Assembly: GCA_036571765.1 (NCBI GenBank)
Contig: BROE01000024.1
Coordinates: 7,458,048-7,522,047, forward strand
Direction: 5' to 3'
Length of the DNA: 64,000 bases
From: Plecoglossus altivelis
Taxonomy: Eukaryota; Chordata; Actinopteri; Osmeriformes; Plecoglossidae
Shown: positions 38,835 through 54,274 of the stretch, in pieces
Position numbering within the stretch: the stretch's first letter is position 1
Layout: each line of letters begins with the position of its first letter
Translations under genes and position numbers: made by a program
The notes under the pieces: model-generated
Told to the model about the DNA's origin: nothing
Database searches by the model: none
What the model saw: only the letters and a program-made list of their open reading frames with translations

Positions 38835-39893
38835 TCTAGAGAACGGATTAAGATACGTGGTTGAATTAGCCAGGCTATGGTTTAATGGCTTCATTTGTAG
38901 TTCTGCATTGCTCATTTTGACAACCACCACATTGCAAAAAGCTTATCTTAAATCACGATCAAATGATCCTATTGGCGACTTCACTTCAACGACTCTTGCT
39001 GAAGCTTCTTAGTCTTACCTGTAAAATCTGAGACATAAGTGACAGATGGATTCCAATAGGAAGGTATTTGTATTATAGAACACACTTTTCCACACTTTCC
39101 CTACCATGTAAACTATCCGGACATTGCGTCAGTCCTGACACCGGCTGCTCCCGTCACATCTGTACGTCCACATGGAAATGAATTGAGTCTGTGCTGAACA
39201 TCAATATCAGACGGCCACCAAAGTCGGCTCCTTCTCAACACAAGTCCACAGACCACACTATGTCCTAATAGTCTGCATATAATGGAGTATGTCAAATAAC
39301 GTCAGGCTACTTGGATGGGATGCCAGTCCATTACAACTGGTTAGAAGCTGATCCATTTTCTCATAGCCAAGTACTTTAACCCTATTATGAATTACAACTA
39401 TGTACTTTCCATATGCATGCAAAACTACAAAAAAAAAAGCTCATTAGAAGCCACATGTAACGTTTATATTTAGTCAGATACCCATATACACTTGCTAGAA
39501 TTCTTCCTATAACCAGTGATGATCACGCCTATCGCGAGATCTAAAGTATGCTTCGCACGAGATTGGAAGAAACTATTATCAGGAATAGAGAAAATGTTTC
39601 AGAATAAAATAAGGTTATATATTGCAAATATTTGATAATTTATTATTTAAAATCACCTTAGGTAATCATTTTATGCGGATCAAATTTTTCTTTTATACTT
39701 TAATTGTTAAATAAAAATCTTCACTTGTTCTACTGTAGGCCTACTTAGTCTCGCCCTCCCCGCCCCGAGAGCCTTCCAGAAGTCGCCGGCCAATAGTGCG
39801 ACTTAACAACGCAGCTGCACTCCGGCTTTTCAACTTGAAAAGTCTTAATTTCATCTGCAGACACTTCTTGAGTGTCCCCGTCCTTCAGTCAAC
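38835..39893. promoter_or_regulatory. Shared head-to-head promoter region of mtrr and cct5
   Basis: The start codons of mtrr (minus) and cct5 (plus) are 1059 bases apart. Close to cct5 are a GC box CCCCGCCCC (39758-39766), a heat-shock-element core TTCCAGAA (39774-39781) and a CCAAT box (39790-39794). Next comes a 17-base near-perfect palindrome CTTTTCAACTTGAAAAG (39826-39842) near the likely transcription start. TATCGCGAGA at 39530-39539 differs by one base from the TCTCGCGAGA promoter element. No TATA box is evident. Motifs are seen directly; regulatory use is inferred. Confidence 0.6.
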
Positions 39894-43223
<3,330 letters not shown>

Positions 43224-43375
43224 GTGACAGTCTGCCAGGCTCTGCAGACGACAGTGTTCTGAAAAGCTGTTCTACAACAGTCACAGGCACTTCCCAGGCA
43301 CTCTACCAACCTGCGTACTGTTATTTATCATTTGATACAAAAACCCTCCCTTCAAACTGTTGTAGTGATAATGTC

Positions 43376-43381
43376 ATTAAA
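43376..43381 (+). terminator. cct5: cct5 polyadenylation signal (ATTAAA)
   Basis: ATTAAA 153 bases after the cct5 stop codon, followed within 20-40 bases by a GT/T-rich stretch. The most plausible signal in the short 3'UTR. Confidence 0.6.
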
Positions 43382-43737
43382 ATGTTGGTCTGTGAAATTC
43401 CTGAATAGACTCCTTCTTTTCACTTACACCTGAGTACAGGAATATATTGCATCATTTATTTTGTTTCATTAGATAAGGCATGAACAGTTGGATTAAGATG
43501 TAAAATACAGGGTTTTGTAAATCACATTAAAAAATCTTATAAAATTAGATGGCATATCTGCCTTGTAGTATGCATATTTAATGTTTGATCCTCTAATTTG
43601 ACACTTATATTGATGTGACCAGATCGTAATCTGAGGACTAAATACCTGATTACAATACTTCACTTATGTAAATCTCACATCTTCATTAAGTATAGCTTGA
43701 GTGTAAAAGCACATCACTGAGGTTGAGGAGAGGCGGT

Positions 43738-45085
43738 CTACATGTATTTAGCCAGCCAGTTCAACATATCCATCCTGGCCTCCTGAATGCTACATTTGTC
43801 TGCTGGGTTGATGTCCTCTCTCTTGCGGTGCACAAAACCATGCGTTTGACCTTGAAAGATCTTCACCTGGTAATCCACTGGGCATTTCTCCTGCAGGCTC
43901 TTCTCAAGAGCGCTCACCTAGTGAAGACAAATGAAAAGCTAAATAAACAAGGCAACGTTTCAATTGAATTATGTATAAAATGTCATTGGCACTATGGTTA
44001 CAGATGACTGTGGTTCATTGTATTCATACGGTTCTGAATCAGGTTTGTAGATGTTTATTTGAAAGTGCAAATACATCAAATTCTGTAGTGTTCTTGCTAC
44101 TACTCCATCTAATGTTAAAATGAATTCCCTAAGCCCACTCATAGTATTATTGTCATGGTGACCAACAAACCTGATCCAATGGGATCACCGTATCATTCTC
44201 TGCGAAGATGAACAGAGTTGGACTCTTCAGCGCGTACCTGTCCTCCCTTTCTCGAATGATGCCTATAAGCAAGAGGGTTCCAAGAGACACCATGGTGGAA
44301 TTATAACAACACGACAGTACATTCTACACGATTAAAGGACAAACTACAAACAATAGTACACAGTTATCCATCATGCTCACCATAATTAGAGACTCCAGCT
44401 TTGAGCTCAGGGTACTGCAAGGCCAGGTAGTGCACAGCCACCCCTCCCCAACAGAAGCCCACCGCTCCAATGTGTTTAGCCCCACACTGGTCCTTCAGGA
44501 ACCTCAGCACAGCATGCACCTCCCTGCAGGTGGACAAGCAGTAGGGAGGGGCAGCACAAAGCAGAGGCACTGTGTTGGCATAACCAGATAAGAGGCAAAC
44601 AATCCCTTGCAGTATACTAGCCAAAACTGGGTTTCTCAGACTCTGACACATGGAATATGAACCTACTTCTCTATGTTGGTTGGCTTTCTGTTCTCCAGCC
44701 ACTGCTGAAAGGTTGACCAGTCATCTGAGGGACTCCATGGCTCCTTCCCAAGAAAGAAGTCTGGACAGATAGCACTGAATAGCAAAGAGGTCAGAGTGAA
44801 ACCTATGTAAAAGAAGATGTTTCTTTCTAGTAAACAAAGATGATTCAGGAAGCATTGGAAAAATGTTTACATATATCCATTTGCAGCCAGCATGTCAGCC
44901 ATGTATCTGGTGTTGGGGAGCTGCCAGCCATAGATGTCCTGAATGACGATGACAGCTTTGTTTGAGGTCGAGGAGGGTTTTACAACATAAGCTTTGATGT
45001 GCTCCACTTGGACCTCCTGTCCTTGTCCCCCATACTCCAACTTGTCACCAATATCACATGGGCATGGCTTTGCTTCGTTTGCCAT
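43738..45085 (-). CDS. cmbl: Carboxymethylenebutenolidase homolog
   Basis: Dienelactone-hydrolase family alpha/beta hydrolase; the human enzyme is a cytosolic cysteine hydrolase known for activating olmesartan medoxomil. Coding exons in transcript order: 45085-44871, 44774-44667, 44523-44381, 44262-44171, 43917-43738; total 738 bases, 245 aa, identical in length to human CMBL. N-terminus [20 protein letters not shown] is characteristic. The catalytic triad sits at Cys132 (GFCWGG), Asp179 (FAEND) and His212 (QTHGF), the same numbers as in human. Convergent with cct5, divergent from marchf6. A donor-like GTAAGG (revcomp of 45465-45470) suggests a non-coding first exon just upstream. Intact. Confidence 0.97.
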
Positions 45086-45470
45086 TTGAGAGGAATAGAA
45101 AAACGAAATGAAAATTTCGGTCTGGTTTGGCTTGACACTGTGTGGAAAATGAAAAGGTGGGTTATGGTGAGGTTCGTGCATTGTGTGTTTTATGCACGCA
45201 CAATAAACTAAGCAAAATTGCACAATATCTTGTGGTACAACCACATATATCTGTGGTTCTTCTGATTTCCCATCGTGTTGTGTACCTTTAAAATGCTACA
45301 CCAGAGTCACTTCAAGTTAATACTTTAACTTTCATCAAATAGCAACTACATAACAGAGTAATAAATAATTAACTCAAAACTTAACATTTTCTTTACTAGT
45401 AGTGGCTATCCTTTTATAGACGTTTGCATGGTATTTATCTGCCATGCATAAAAAAGCAATGAGTCCTTAC

Positions 45471-45545
45471 CTTAATTCTTCAGATGAGCAGATATCAGGT
45501 GGTAAACACAATGCGTTTTGAGAGACTTCGGGGATCTGTTTGAGT
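45471..45545 (-). other. cmbl: Probable non-coding first exon of cmbl (approximate 5' end)
   Basis: On the minus strand a segment ending GAAGAATTAAG is followed by the good donor GTAAGG (45470-45465). The coding exon starts 380 bases downstream and its in-frame upstream sequence lacks a convincing alternative ATG. The 5' border is a guess. Confidence 0.35.
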
Positions 45546-45868
45546 AACACAGCTGGCTGTATTATTGTATATTGAAGCTGGAAAATTGTGATAGGTCATC
45601 ACACGCCACCGTTCGAAGTTTACTACCAATCAAATTGAGTTGAGAGGTTTTGAGCGTCAAAGTCGCACCATAAAATTGCAAAGGAAGGTTTTTGCACTTC
45701 AAAGTTGCTGAATCACAATGACCATGCTGAGACAGATCTCGGCAGGACCAAATCATAGATTGTCTGTTTGATTATATAGACCAAACATGCGAATACTTAC
45801 GACTAATATTTGATTACAGCGATTACAAAGAAAACTTTTGTTTTTTAATTACTGTTTTAATCACATTA

Positions 45869-45894
45869 ATTATATATATATATATATATATATT
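45869..45894. repeat. TA dinucleotide microsatellite
   Basis: About 12 TA units within an AT-rich stretch upstream of cmbl. Confidence 0.9.
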
Positions 45895-46962
45895 TAGAAT
45901 TTTGAAGGCTGATGTATATAAATATATAAGTTTATTTTGCCAATTTGAATGAGCGTGCGTGGAGTGGATCACACAGTAATGGTCTTCCAGGATACCTTCA
46001 GCCATTGGTTTTTGAGGATTTTTAGAAATCGACTAAACTATAGGCTGAACTAATAACTCAACTTCTGCCTCCGTTTAAGGGTAGCTTACTATTGATAGGC
46101 TAGAGTTATTATTTTAATTAATCTATTTTTCCGAACAAAAATAACGTTTTAACCCCAAAAATAAATATTTATGAAAAATCACCCACTCACAAGGTAACAC
46201 TAAAAAAAATATCTGAAAATATAAAGGCTGAAATTGAGGGGTTTAGTTCCTCTTTAAATCCAAAAAGGGCGGATCGCGTCTGCATCAATTTATACCTCAG
46301 ACCATGTTCCACAGGGAGCGTATCGGTCGATGCCAGGTTTAATGTTAACCTCTACAAACATATGAGGGCGCAACTATAAATAAATACCTATTTTTTAAAT
46401 AGTTATTTATAGGTAAATATTAATTTATCAGTAATATCATTATCACCGTCTTAATTCTTGCCCTGGTAGTATTTGGTCTCTGCTTTACCCAGTAAGAAAC
46501 GGAAAAACAAATTAGCAATGCGTGGTTTCTGTACAAACCTGGCAACCTGGCTGTCGCAAAGTGACAATGTTGTCGTGTATGGTTAGCGGCTCAAGCCAAC
46601 CAGTTAGCAAGCTTGTAATTCTGAATGTTTCGTTGGTCTTTTTGTTAGAGGAGGGGGCTGTGTATCAACTCGTTGGCTAGATCAAAACGTCAATACTACT
46701 CATCTATCAGTTCAAAATACAATTAAGAAACGGACGTTATCTGAAGGATCCTAACAGATGCTGGTGTTCTTGTGGACACCATTTTATGTTGGTTAATGTA
46801 TCCGACCCCAAGGATATCCCCAACTACCTAACTAGCTAGCTGGCTTAATGGACGTCTACAATTGCTAGCTAGCTAACTAAAACTTCGTGATTCGAGTGGT
46901 GGATGGGTTTACAATATTGTACAACAAAACACTGCTAAAAAAGCAGTTCAGGATTGATCAAG

Positions 46963-49900
46963 ATGGATACAGCCGAAGAAGGTAGGCTAGCACTAATGAT
47001 GTGAGCTTTTCATCCTGCTCCCAGTGCCACACTGTTGGTGACAAGCTAACGCATTTGTTGAGCTAGCGATGTGGTGGTATGGATGCGTTTCTCATGGCTT
47101 TGCAGGCCAGTTATATTCAAATTAAAGCTTTGTGGTTTTGTTATGCTTTTGTAAGTATATTGGTCATTTAGAAATAAAGTTAATGTGTACTGAATACATA
47201 ACGGAGGCCAGTGCAGGTGGAATATGATGTTATTGTCACGCGAAATCGCAGTATATTGCTAGGTAGCATTAATGTTTAGGAACCCCCCCCCATGACATGT
47301 TGCTCTCGTTTTGTCAGCGGATATATGTCGGGTGTGCCGCTCCGAGGGAACCCCTGACAAGCCTCTGTACCATCCTTGTGTATGTACCGGGAGTATTAAA
47401 TTCATCCACCAAGAATGGTGAGTGAATCTAAATCTTCTTTGTGACATGAACAATACAGTACACAAGCACGACAAAGAAGAGCAAATCATTCAATGTAATT
47501 GAATGTGTATTAAGTCTATTAATGTCCAGGCGGAGATGTAAAAGGATAGATACCATATATGTGATCGTACAATGGTGAATAGAAGACAGCTTCTCAAATG
47601 TTGATTGCATTGCATATTCATTGCTGCACACTGGTTAACTGACCGGACCTAAATTGACTCTAGAACCTCCCCACACCCCAGCCTTTACACAGTTGGGGTT
47701 ATTGTCTGACTGTTTTCTGTTAGCATAATTATTCAATAGAAAGACAAGTCATAGTGTGACAGGCCACACAGGAAGCCTATACAAAAAAACAAGGCAAAAG
47801 TTCTAGTAGGCTTTAGAATGTCCTGATCAATTGTTGTAACCTAAAATTGGTGAGACCCTGATTTTGTCTAGAAACAAATAAACTGGCTACTTAGACAACT
47901 TATGTGTCTGAGTACTTAGACAACTTACATGTCTAAGAAGCCACGTGTTATATAACAAATCAATTAAAAGCAACGTTTAAATTGCACATAGTGCAGAACA
48001 AAGTCAGTGACAGTCACATAACCACTTGAATTCATCACAGTTGTTTCAGTTGAGTTTGCTGGTATGGTTACAGCCCTAATTACACGTTACTGCTCAGACT
48101 ATTTTGAATATGCCGTCAGGCTAATTCTGTCTCACAGTCTAATTTTTTATAGGTGTAACTAAATAAAGGAAATCCGCTTTTTCTGCATCTTAATAATAGC
48201 TTTTTGGTAAACTTGTAATTTGCAGACTAATCTAGTCAGAGTAGTGTTAAATATTGTTTTACTACTTGATAAGCTGGTTGTATAGACAACTGTGGGTTGC
48301 TCCTGAGTCCAGAAGTGCAGGACATGTGATTGGACTAGCTGTCATCATCACCCCACTTTTTTGAAGGAAAAAAAATAAATGGAAAAGAATATTTTCGAAT
48401 GTTGCCAGGTAACGCTTTCTGTTAGCGATTAACAGGTGAAATGGTGCATAATCACATTCGCTCAACAGCCTCCTTGTTTTGTTATAACACACAACTGTTA
48501 TCTGTTCAGGGGATCTGTTTGTATGACGTACTCAGACGCACACAAGCAGACATGCACGCGTGCATATATACATGAGATGGAGCGACTGCTGTGTAGGGCT
48601 GCTGTTGGTGTCCTCATGTCATGGTTGCTGTCTGCTCCACAGCTTGGTGCAGTGGCTGAAGCACAGCAGGAAGGAGTACTGTGAATTATGCAAGCACAGA
48701 TTTGCTTTCACACCAAGTAAGTCCACGTGGCTCCCATGAATTGGCCCCTTTCATGGATTCCCTCACATCAAGTATCCCCATCATGCGTCACTGTCTGGGC
48801 GATTGTTCAGGACACTTAGTCCGAATGTTGAATGTATTTCTGTGTCAGCATGTCTCTCTATTCCTCACTTTCTCCTCTCACTCCCGTGCTCTCTTTCTTT
48901 CTCTTTCTTTCTCTCTCTCTTCTCTCCTTTCTCTCTCTCCTTTCTCTCCTTTCTTTCTTTCTCTCTCTCTATCTCTCCTCTCTCTCTCTCCTTTCTCTCA
49001 CCTCTCTCTCTTTCTCTCCTCTCTCTGTAGTCTATTCCCCAGATATGCCCTCACGCCTGCCAATCCAGGACATCTGTGCAGGGCTACTGACCAGCGTTGG
49101 CACTGCGATCCGCTACTGGTTCCACTACACGCTGGTGGCGTTTGCCTGGCTGGGGGTGGTCCCTCTCACAGCATGTGAGTTCAGCCCTGAGGAGACTGGC
49201 CATGCATTAGCACGCTGGATACTTGTATTAGCACACACAACTCATCACCCTGTGTCGACACTTTATGTTACGTGCTGCTACTGCTTGCATTCTGATGGTT
49301 TTAAAGGATTATAGGATTTAAGAGCATAGAAAACTGTTGCGTAATAGTTAATGTGATGATAATGTGTGACTTCTTAGAATTGTATATGAATGACGACAGA
49401 ATGCATTATGAAATCCACAAACTTTATTGGAATTTGATTGTTTTCCTCTACACAGTATTATTTTGGTGACATTCGTTAGGTCTTTCAGATGAGTTGCCTT
49501 GCCTATTCCTGATGTCGAACATGGCATGCGATAGACACACTCTCCATTCGCCTCTATGTCCAAGTTGTCAGAATTCACATAGATTTTCCTTTCTCCTGCA
49601 TGAATCCCTGAGTCCCTGATCGTTGCGTTTGGTCTCATCTCTCCTGTTCAGGTCGCATATACAAGTGTCTCTTTACTGGCTCTGTGAGCTCGCTCCTGAC
49701 TCTGCCGTTGGACATGCTCTCAACGTGAGTGCTCATGATCATCAAACTTCATCAAGAGTTAATATGATGCCAGGAGTTTGAATTGCCCAGATGTTAGCCA
49801 CCGTTGACTTGGAATCTATTTATTCCTCCCGGCTCTTCATACATTTTTAACTTCAAGCACTTTGTCGATTCACACTTTTCCAGAGAGAACCTGCTTGCGG

Positions 49901-52900
49901 ATTGTCTCCAGGGCTGTTTTGTAGTGACCTGCACCCTGTGTGCGTTCATCAGTCTGGTCTGGCTGAGGGAACAGATCGTCCACGGTGGCGCCCCCCAGTG
50001 GCTGGAACAGCACCAGCAGCAGCCGCCGCCCAACGCAGCCGGACAACCCAACGAGGTACAACGCACAGTCAGACGCTAACCAAACACAAACTCTCGCAAA
50101 TGTCACGCAGTGAGATCTTATTTCGATTGGATGACACGTGTCAATGCTCCACCCCTTCTCCGCCTTTAGAACCAGGGAGCAGGCCAGGGAGCTGCAGACG
50201 ACCCTCCCGCTGCCCCGCCCGCCCCAGCTGACCCTCCTGCCCAGAACGAGGCAGAGCCCGAGCCCCCTGATGCCCCCCCGGAGCAGGGAGACGACCCCGA
50301 GCTGGACAACGAGGAGGAGGAGGCAGCTGCCGCAGAGGACGCTGATGCTAATAACGGAGCCCAAGGTAGGATGTGCTGAGGCCTGTCAGCGGAACACAAG
50401 GTGTTCCTGGGAGGAGTTTCTGTCTGATTCAAATAATCATGGTGCTTTGAAAAGATTAGGAGCGTGGCTGTGAATGTGATATAGGTTCCATCACGTGTGT
50501 GTGTGTGTGTGTGTCTGCAGATGATATGAACTGGAATGCTCTGGAGTGGGACCGTGCAGCTGAGGAGCTCACCTGGGAGAGGGTCAGCCAGCCAATCAGA
50601 TTATCCTGCCAGTCTGTCTGGCCTCACACACACCTCAGCCTTCTCATCATCCACCACCACAGAACAGACCTTCCATGCAGCCAACCTCACAAACTCTGAC
50701 CACAATTCACCAAGAGCTCATCTATGAATTCATCTCACACACATCTAGTTTGTATAATGACACGTGTAGACTCAATAATGAAATGATGGTCATTTTGTCT
50801 GTGAATTAATGAATTACTAAGTTATCTGAGTTACTGAGTTATCTAAACGTTTTCGATTCGATTTATTTTTAATTAGCGGATACAGTTATCCAAAGACAAA
50901 TCCAAATACTTTATGTTGCAAAACTAAAATGTTGTCTGTCCCCGTAGATGCTTGGACTGGACGGCTCCCTGGTGTTCCTGGTGAGTCAGCGTTCCCCTTC
51001 TATCCGCCTAGTGTGATGTTGACGCGTAGGAGTTGCATGTTTATTATGAGCATATGTGATGTGGGAACTGAAGCTGCTTCCGATCTCTTCCAGGAGCATG
51101 TGTTCTGGGTGGTGTCCTTAAACACCCTCTTCATCCTTGTTTTCGGTGAGCAGAACATCCTATCGCTCTAAAGAAACAGCCCTTTGGTGACCCATGCTCC
51201 ACTTGGAATAGAGCCAGTGGGCGGGGCCTTGGTGAGAGCCTGTGAGGTCACTAACCTGTTCATTTCCTCTCAGCGTTTTGCCCCTACCACATCGGACACT
51301 TCTCTGTTGTGGGACTTGGCTTTGAGGAATATGTAAGAAACCTTCCCTTCCCATTTCTTTATTATTATACATTTTATAGATATTTGTGTAAACACCATTA
51401 AGCACCATTAAGTTTAGAGTGACTAATAGTTGTTAAGTGCTCCAGATAGGTTTAATAGGTTAAGAATTTCATTCAGTTATTAATACGTTTTTCCGTGGGG
51501 ATAGACCTATCTGCTATTTAATTGGTGATCCAGCCTGCCTTATATATGATGACGTGATGAGGTTATCTTCTGCCCTAGGTCCAAGCCTCACACTTTGAGG
51601 GCCTAATCACAACCATCGTGGGCTACATACTCCTGGCCATGACGCTCATCCTCTGCCACGTATCCTTCCGCCTACCACCCTCTCATCTGGTAGCCAGACA
51701 GTGTTGCTATAGAGACACAGTCATTCTTTGGCGATACCAATTGGGCGACAGAGCCGTCCAGTAATCCATTAATGGACACAGCTTACCATCGTATTTCTAT
51801 AATTGAATCTGTCAATGTATGGCGCGTGTATTCGAAAACGCTAGACAATCACTGTTATTGCCACAACCCAATATTAGTATTATCTGAGCAGCTGGTGAGC
51901 TTCACTGAGCTACAGTTGAGAGTTTGCGTCTGGTTCCTGCAGTGTGGTGTTGGCGTTCCTTAGTGTGTGTACCTCAGGGACTGGCCGCTCTAGTCAGATT
52001 CCAGCGTTCCCGACGTCTGCTCGGAGTCTGCTACATCGTTGTCAAGGTAACGAGTGCATGGTCTCACCTCATTCTAGACTTGCAATACGCTGGAAAAAGA
52101 AAACCCCAGCCTCCTTCATTATGACCAGGAACTTGATAAGCAGTTCACAAGGCATATTTGTTTTTAGGTTTCTCTGCTCGTTGTTGTGGAAATTGGAGTT
52201 TTCCCTCTCATTTGTGGCTGGTGGCTTGACATCTGCTCTTTAGTAAGTTATCATTTTCGTTCATTTTAACGAATTACTCGAGTGCAATTTTTCTTTTTTT
52301 ATCCTCGTCTGTCGGCTGGATCAAAGGTTAGTTCCTAACATTGACTCTCCCTTCTAGGAAATGTTTGACGCTTCACTGAAGGACAGAGAGCTCAGCTTCA
52401 AATCTGCCCCTGGAACCACCATGTTCCTGCACTGGCTTGTGGGAATGGTCTATGTCTTCTACTTTGCCTCGTTCATCCTGCTCCTGAGAGAGGTAGAAAC
52501 CAGGCCAGCAGCCCATCCCAGACCACACCGCTACCTCAATGATCCCTCGAACAATAAGCCCTATAGATACAAATACTGTTATGCAAAGTACTACACTATC
52601 TTCTTCAGTGTAATTATTTGCTAAGCCATATGGACTTGGGAGTATTCAAGTATATGGTATTCACTGCAGAGTTGTTGGCTACCACTTTGACTCAGCACAT
52701 CTGTTTGGTTTGTTGTGGTTGCTGGGCCAGGTACTGAGACCAGGAGTCCTGTGGTTTCTGAGAAACCTGAACGATCCAGACTTCAATCCTGTGCAGGAGA
52801 TGATCCACCTGCCCATCTACAGACACCTGCGCAGGTTCATCCTCTCAGTGGTGCGTCTCCACTCCGCTCTCCACTCTCTTAGTGTCTTGGTAGATGGGAT

Positions 52901-54243
52901 TCATGAGTTGCCTTCTTTCTGCCAACACTCAAACATCCTACAGAAATATAACCCCAAAAGGGGCAAACTCAACATTAGTTCCCTAAAACCTGCTGTAGAA
53001 ATGCTTTGTCCATCTTCTAATTGACATCAAGTAGATGGTTGAACAGTTAGAGCTGTACCAGAGTTGCACCAGCGATAGAGCTGATGAGAGTGGCTGTCCC
53101 CTGGTGTCCTCAGGTGGTGTTTGGCTCCATCGTGCTTCTCATGCTGTGGCTGCCCATCAGGATGATCAAGCTGCTCCTGCCCACCTTCCTCCCCTACAAC
53201 GTCATGCTGTACAGGTAACCACAACAGGACGTGATGTCACCACCAGAAAGCAACTCATACGGAGAGTCCTGTCAAGAAGCCGGTCAATGCCAAAGGTCTC
53301 ACACGAATTCTTCTTGTGCTCCTCCCTCTCTCCCCCACCCCAGTGATGCCCCAGTCAGTGAGCTATCTCTGGAGCTCCTGCTGCTGCAGGTGGTCCTGCC
53401 TGCCCTCCTGGAGCAGGGTCACACCCGCCAGTGGCTCAAAGGCCTGGTCAGGGCCTGGACCGTCAGTGCCGGCTACCTGCTGTGAGTGACCACCCATGTA
53501 GACTTCCATTACTCTTCACAATGGACCTTGACTAGATTACTTTTCCATGTGGTACCTATTCAAGTCAATCCATCAAGTTACTGGATAATGCTCTGTACAG
53601 AAGTTGTGTAAATGCCCAAACTGCACTGGCTTTCCAAATGAGGACAATCACAGTTATGTATTAGTGTGTTTATGGTTGAAGGAGGATGCACAAACCTTTG
53701 AACTTGTGTCGTATGCCTTTCTATAGAGACCTCCACTCCTATCTGCTGGGAGAACAGGATGACAACGAGGCCAATCAGCCTGTCAACAACAACAACAACA
53801 ACAACCCACCACAGGGTCACCATAACAACAACGCCAACCCTGCCCCTGTGGTCGGGGAGGGGTTGCACGCAGCCCACCAGGCTATCCTACAGCAGGGGGG
53901 TCCTGTGGGATTCCAGCCTTACCATCGACCCCTCCGATTCCCTTTCAGGGTGAGTTAGTTACCCCCCCTTACACCCTCATCCACAACAACCCTACACATC
54001 CCCTACAAACGTTCCCTTGGGCGGGGAAGAACTCTCGTTCATAACTCCAAGATGTCTGTGCTTCTATCCACAGATAGTGCTGCTGATAGCGTTCATGTGT
54101 GCCACCCTGCTAGTGGCCAGTCTGGTGTGCCTCACCCTGCCAGGTTGGACACCAACACACTCCACAACATCATGTTTCCATCAGCCTCAGCTGTCCTGGA
54201 AGCATCTCTACACCTGCATGTGATGGTTGGAAGTCCAATTACC

Positions 54244-54274
<31 letters not shown>

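Larger units (their letters stand above)
45086..46962. promoter_or_regulatory. Head-to-head interval between cmbl and marchf6
   Basis: About 1.9 kb between divergent start codons. It contains an AT-rich stretch with a TA dinucleotide array (45869-45894). It probably holds both promoters and 5'UTR exons. No TATA/CCAAT arrangement is convincing and no third gene is seen. Confidence 0.45.

Noticed and set aside
49794..50432. Minus-strand frames opposite marchf6 exons 6-7
   Set aside because: GC-rich coding exons give stop-poor antisense; no start or domain.
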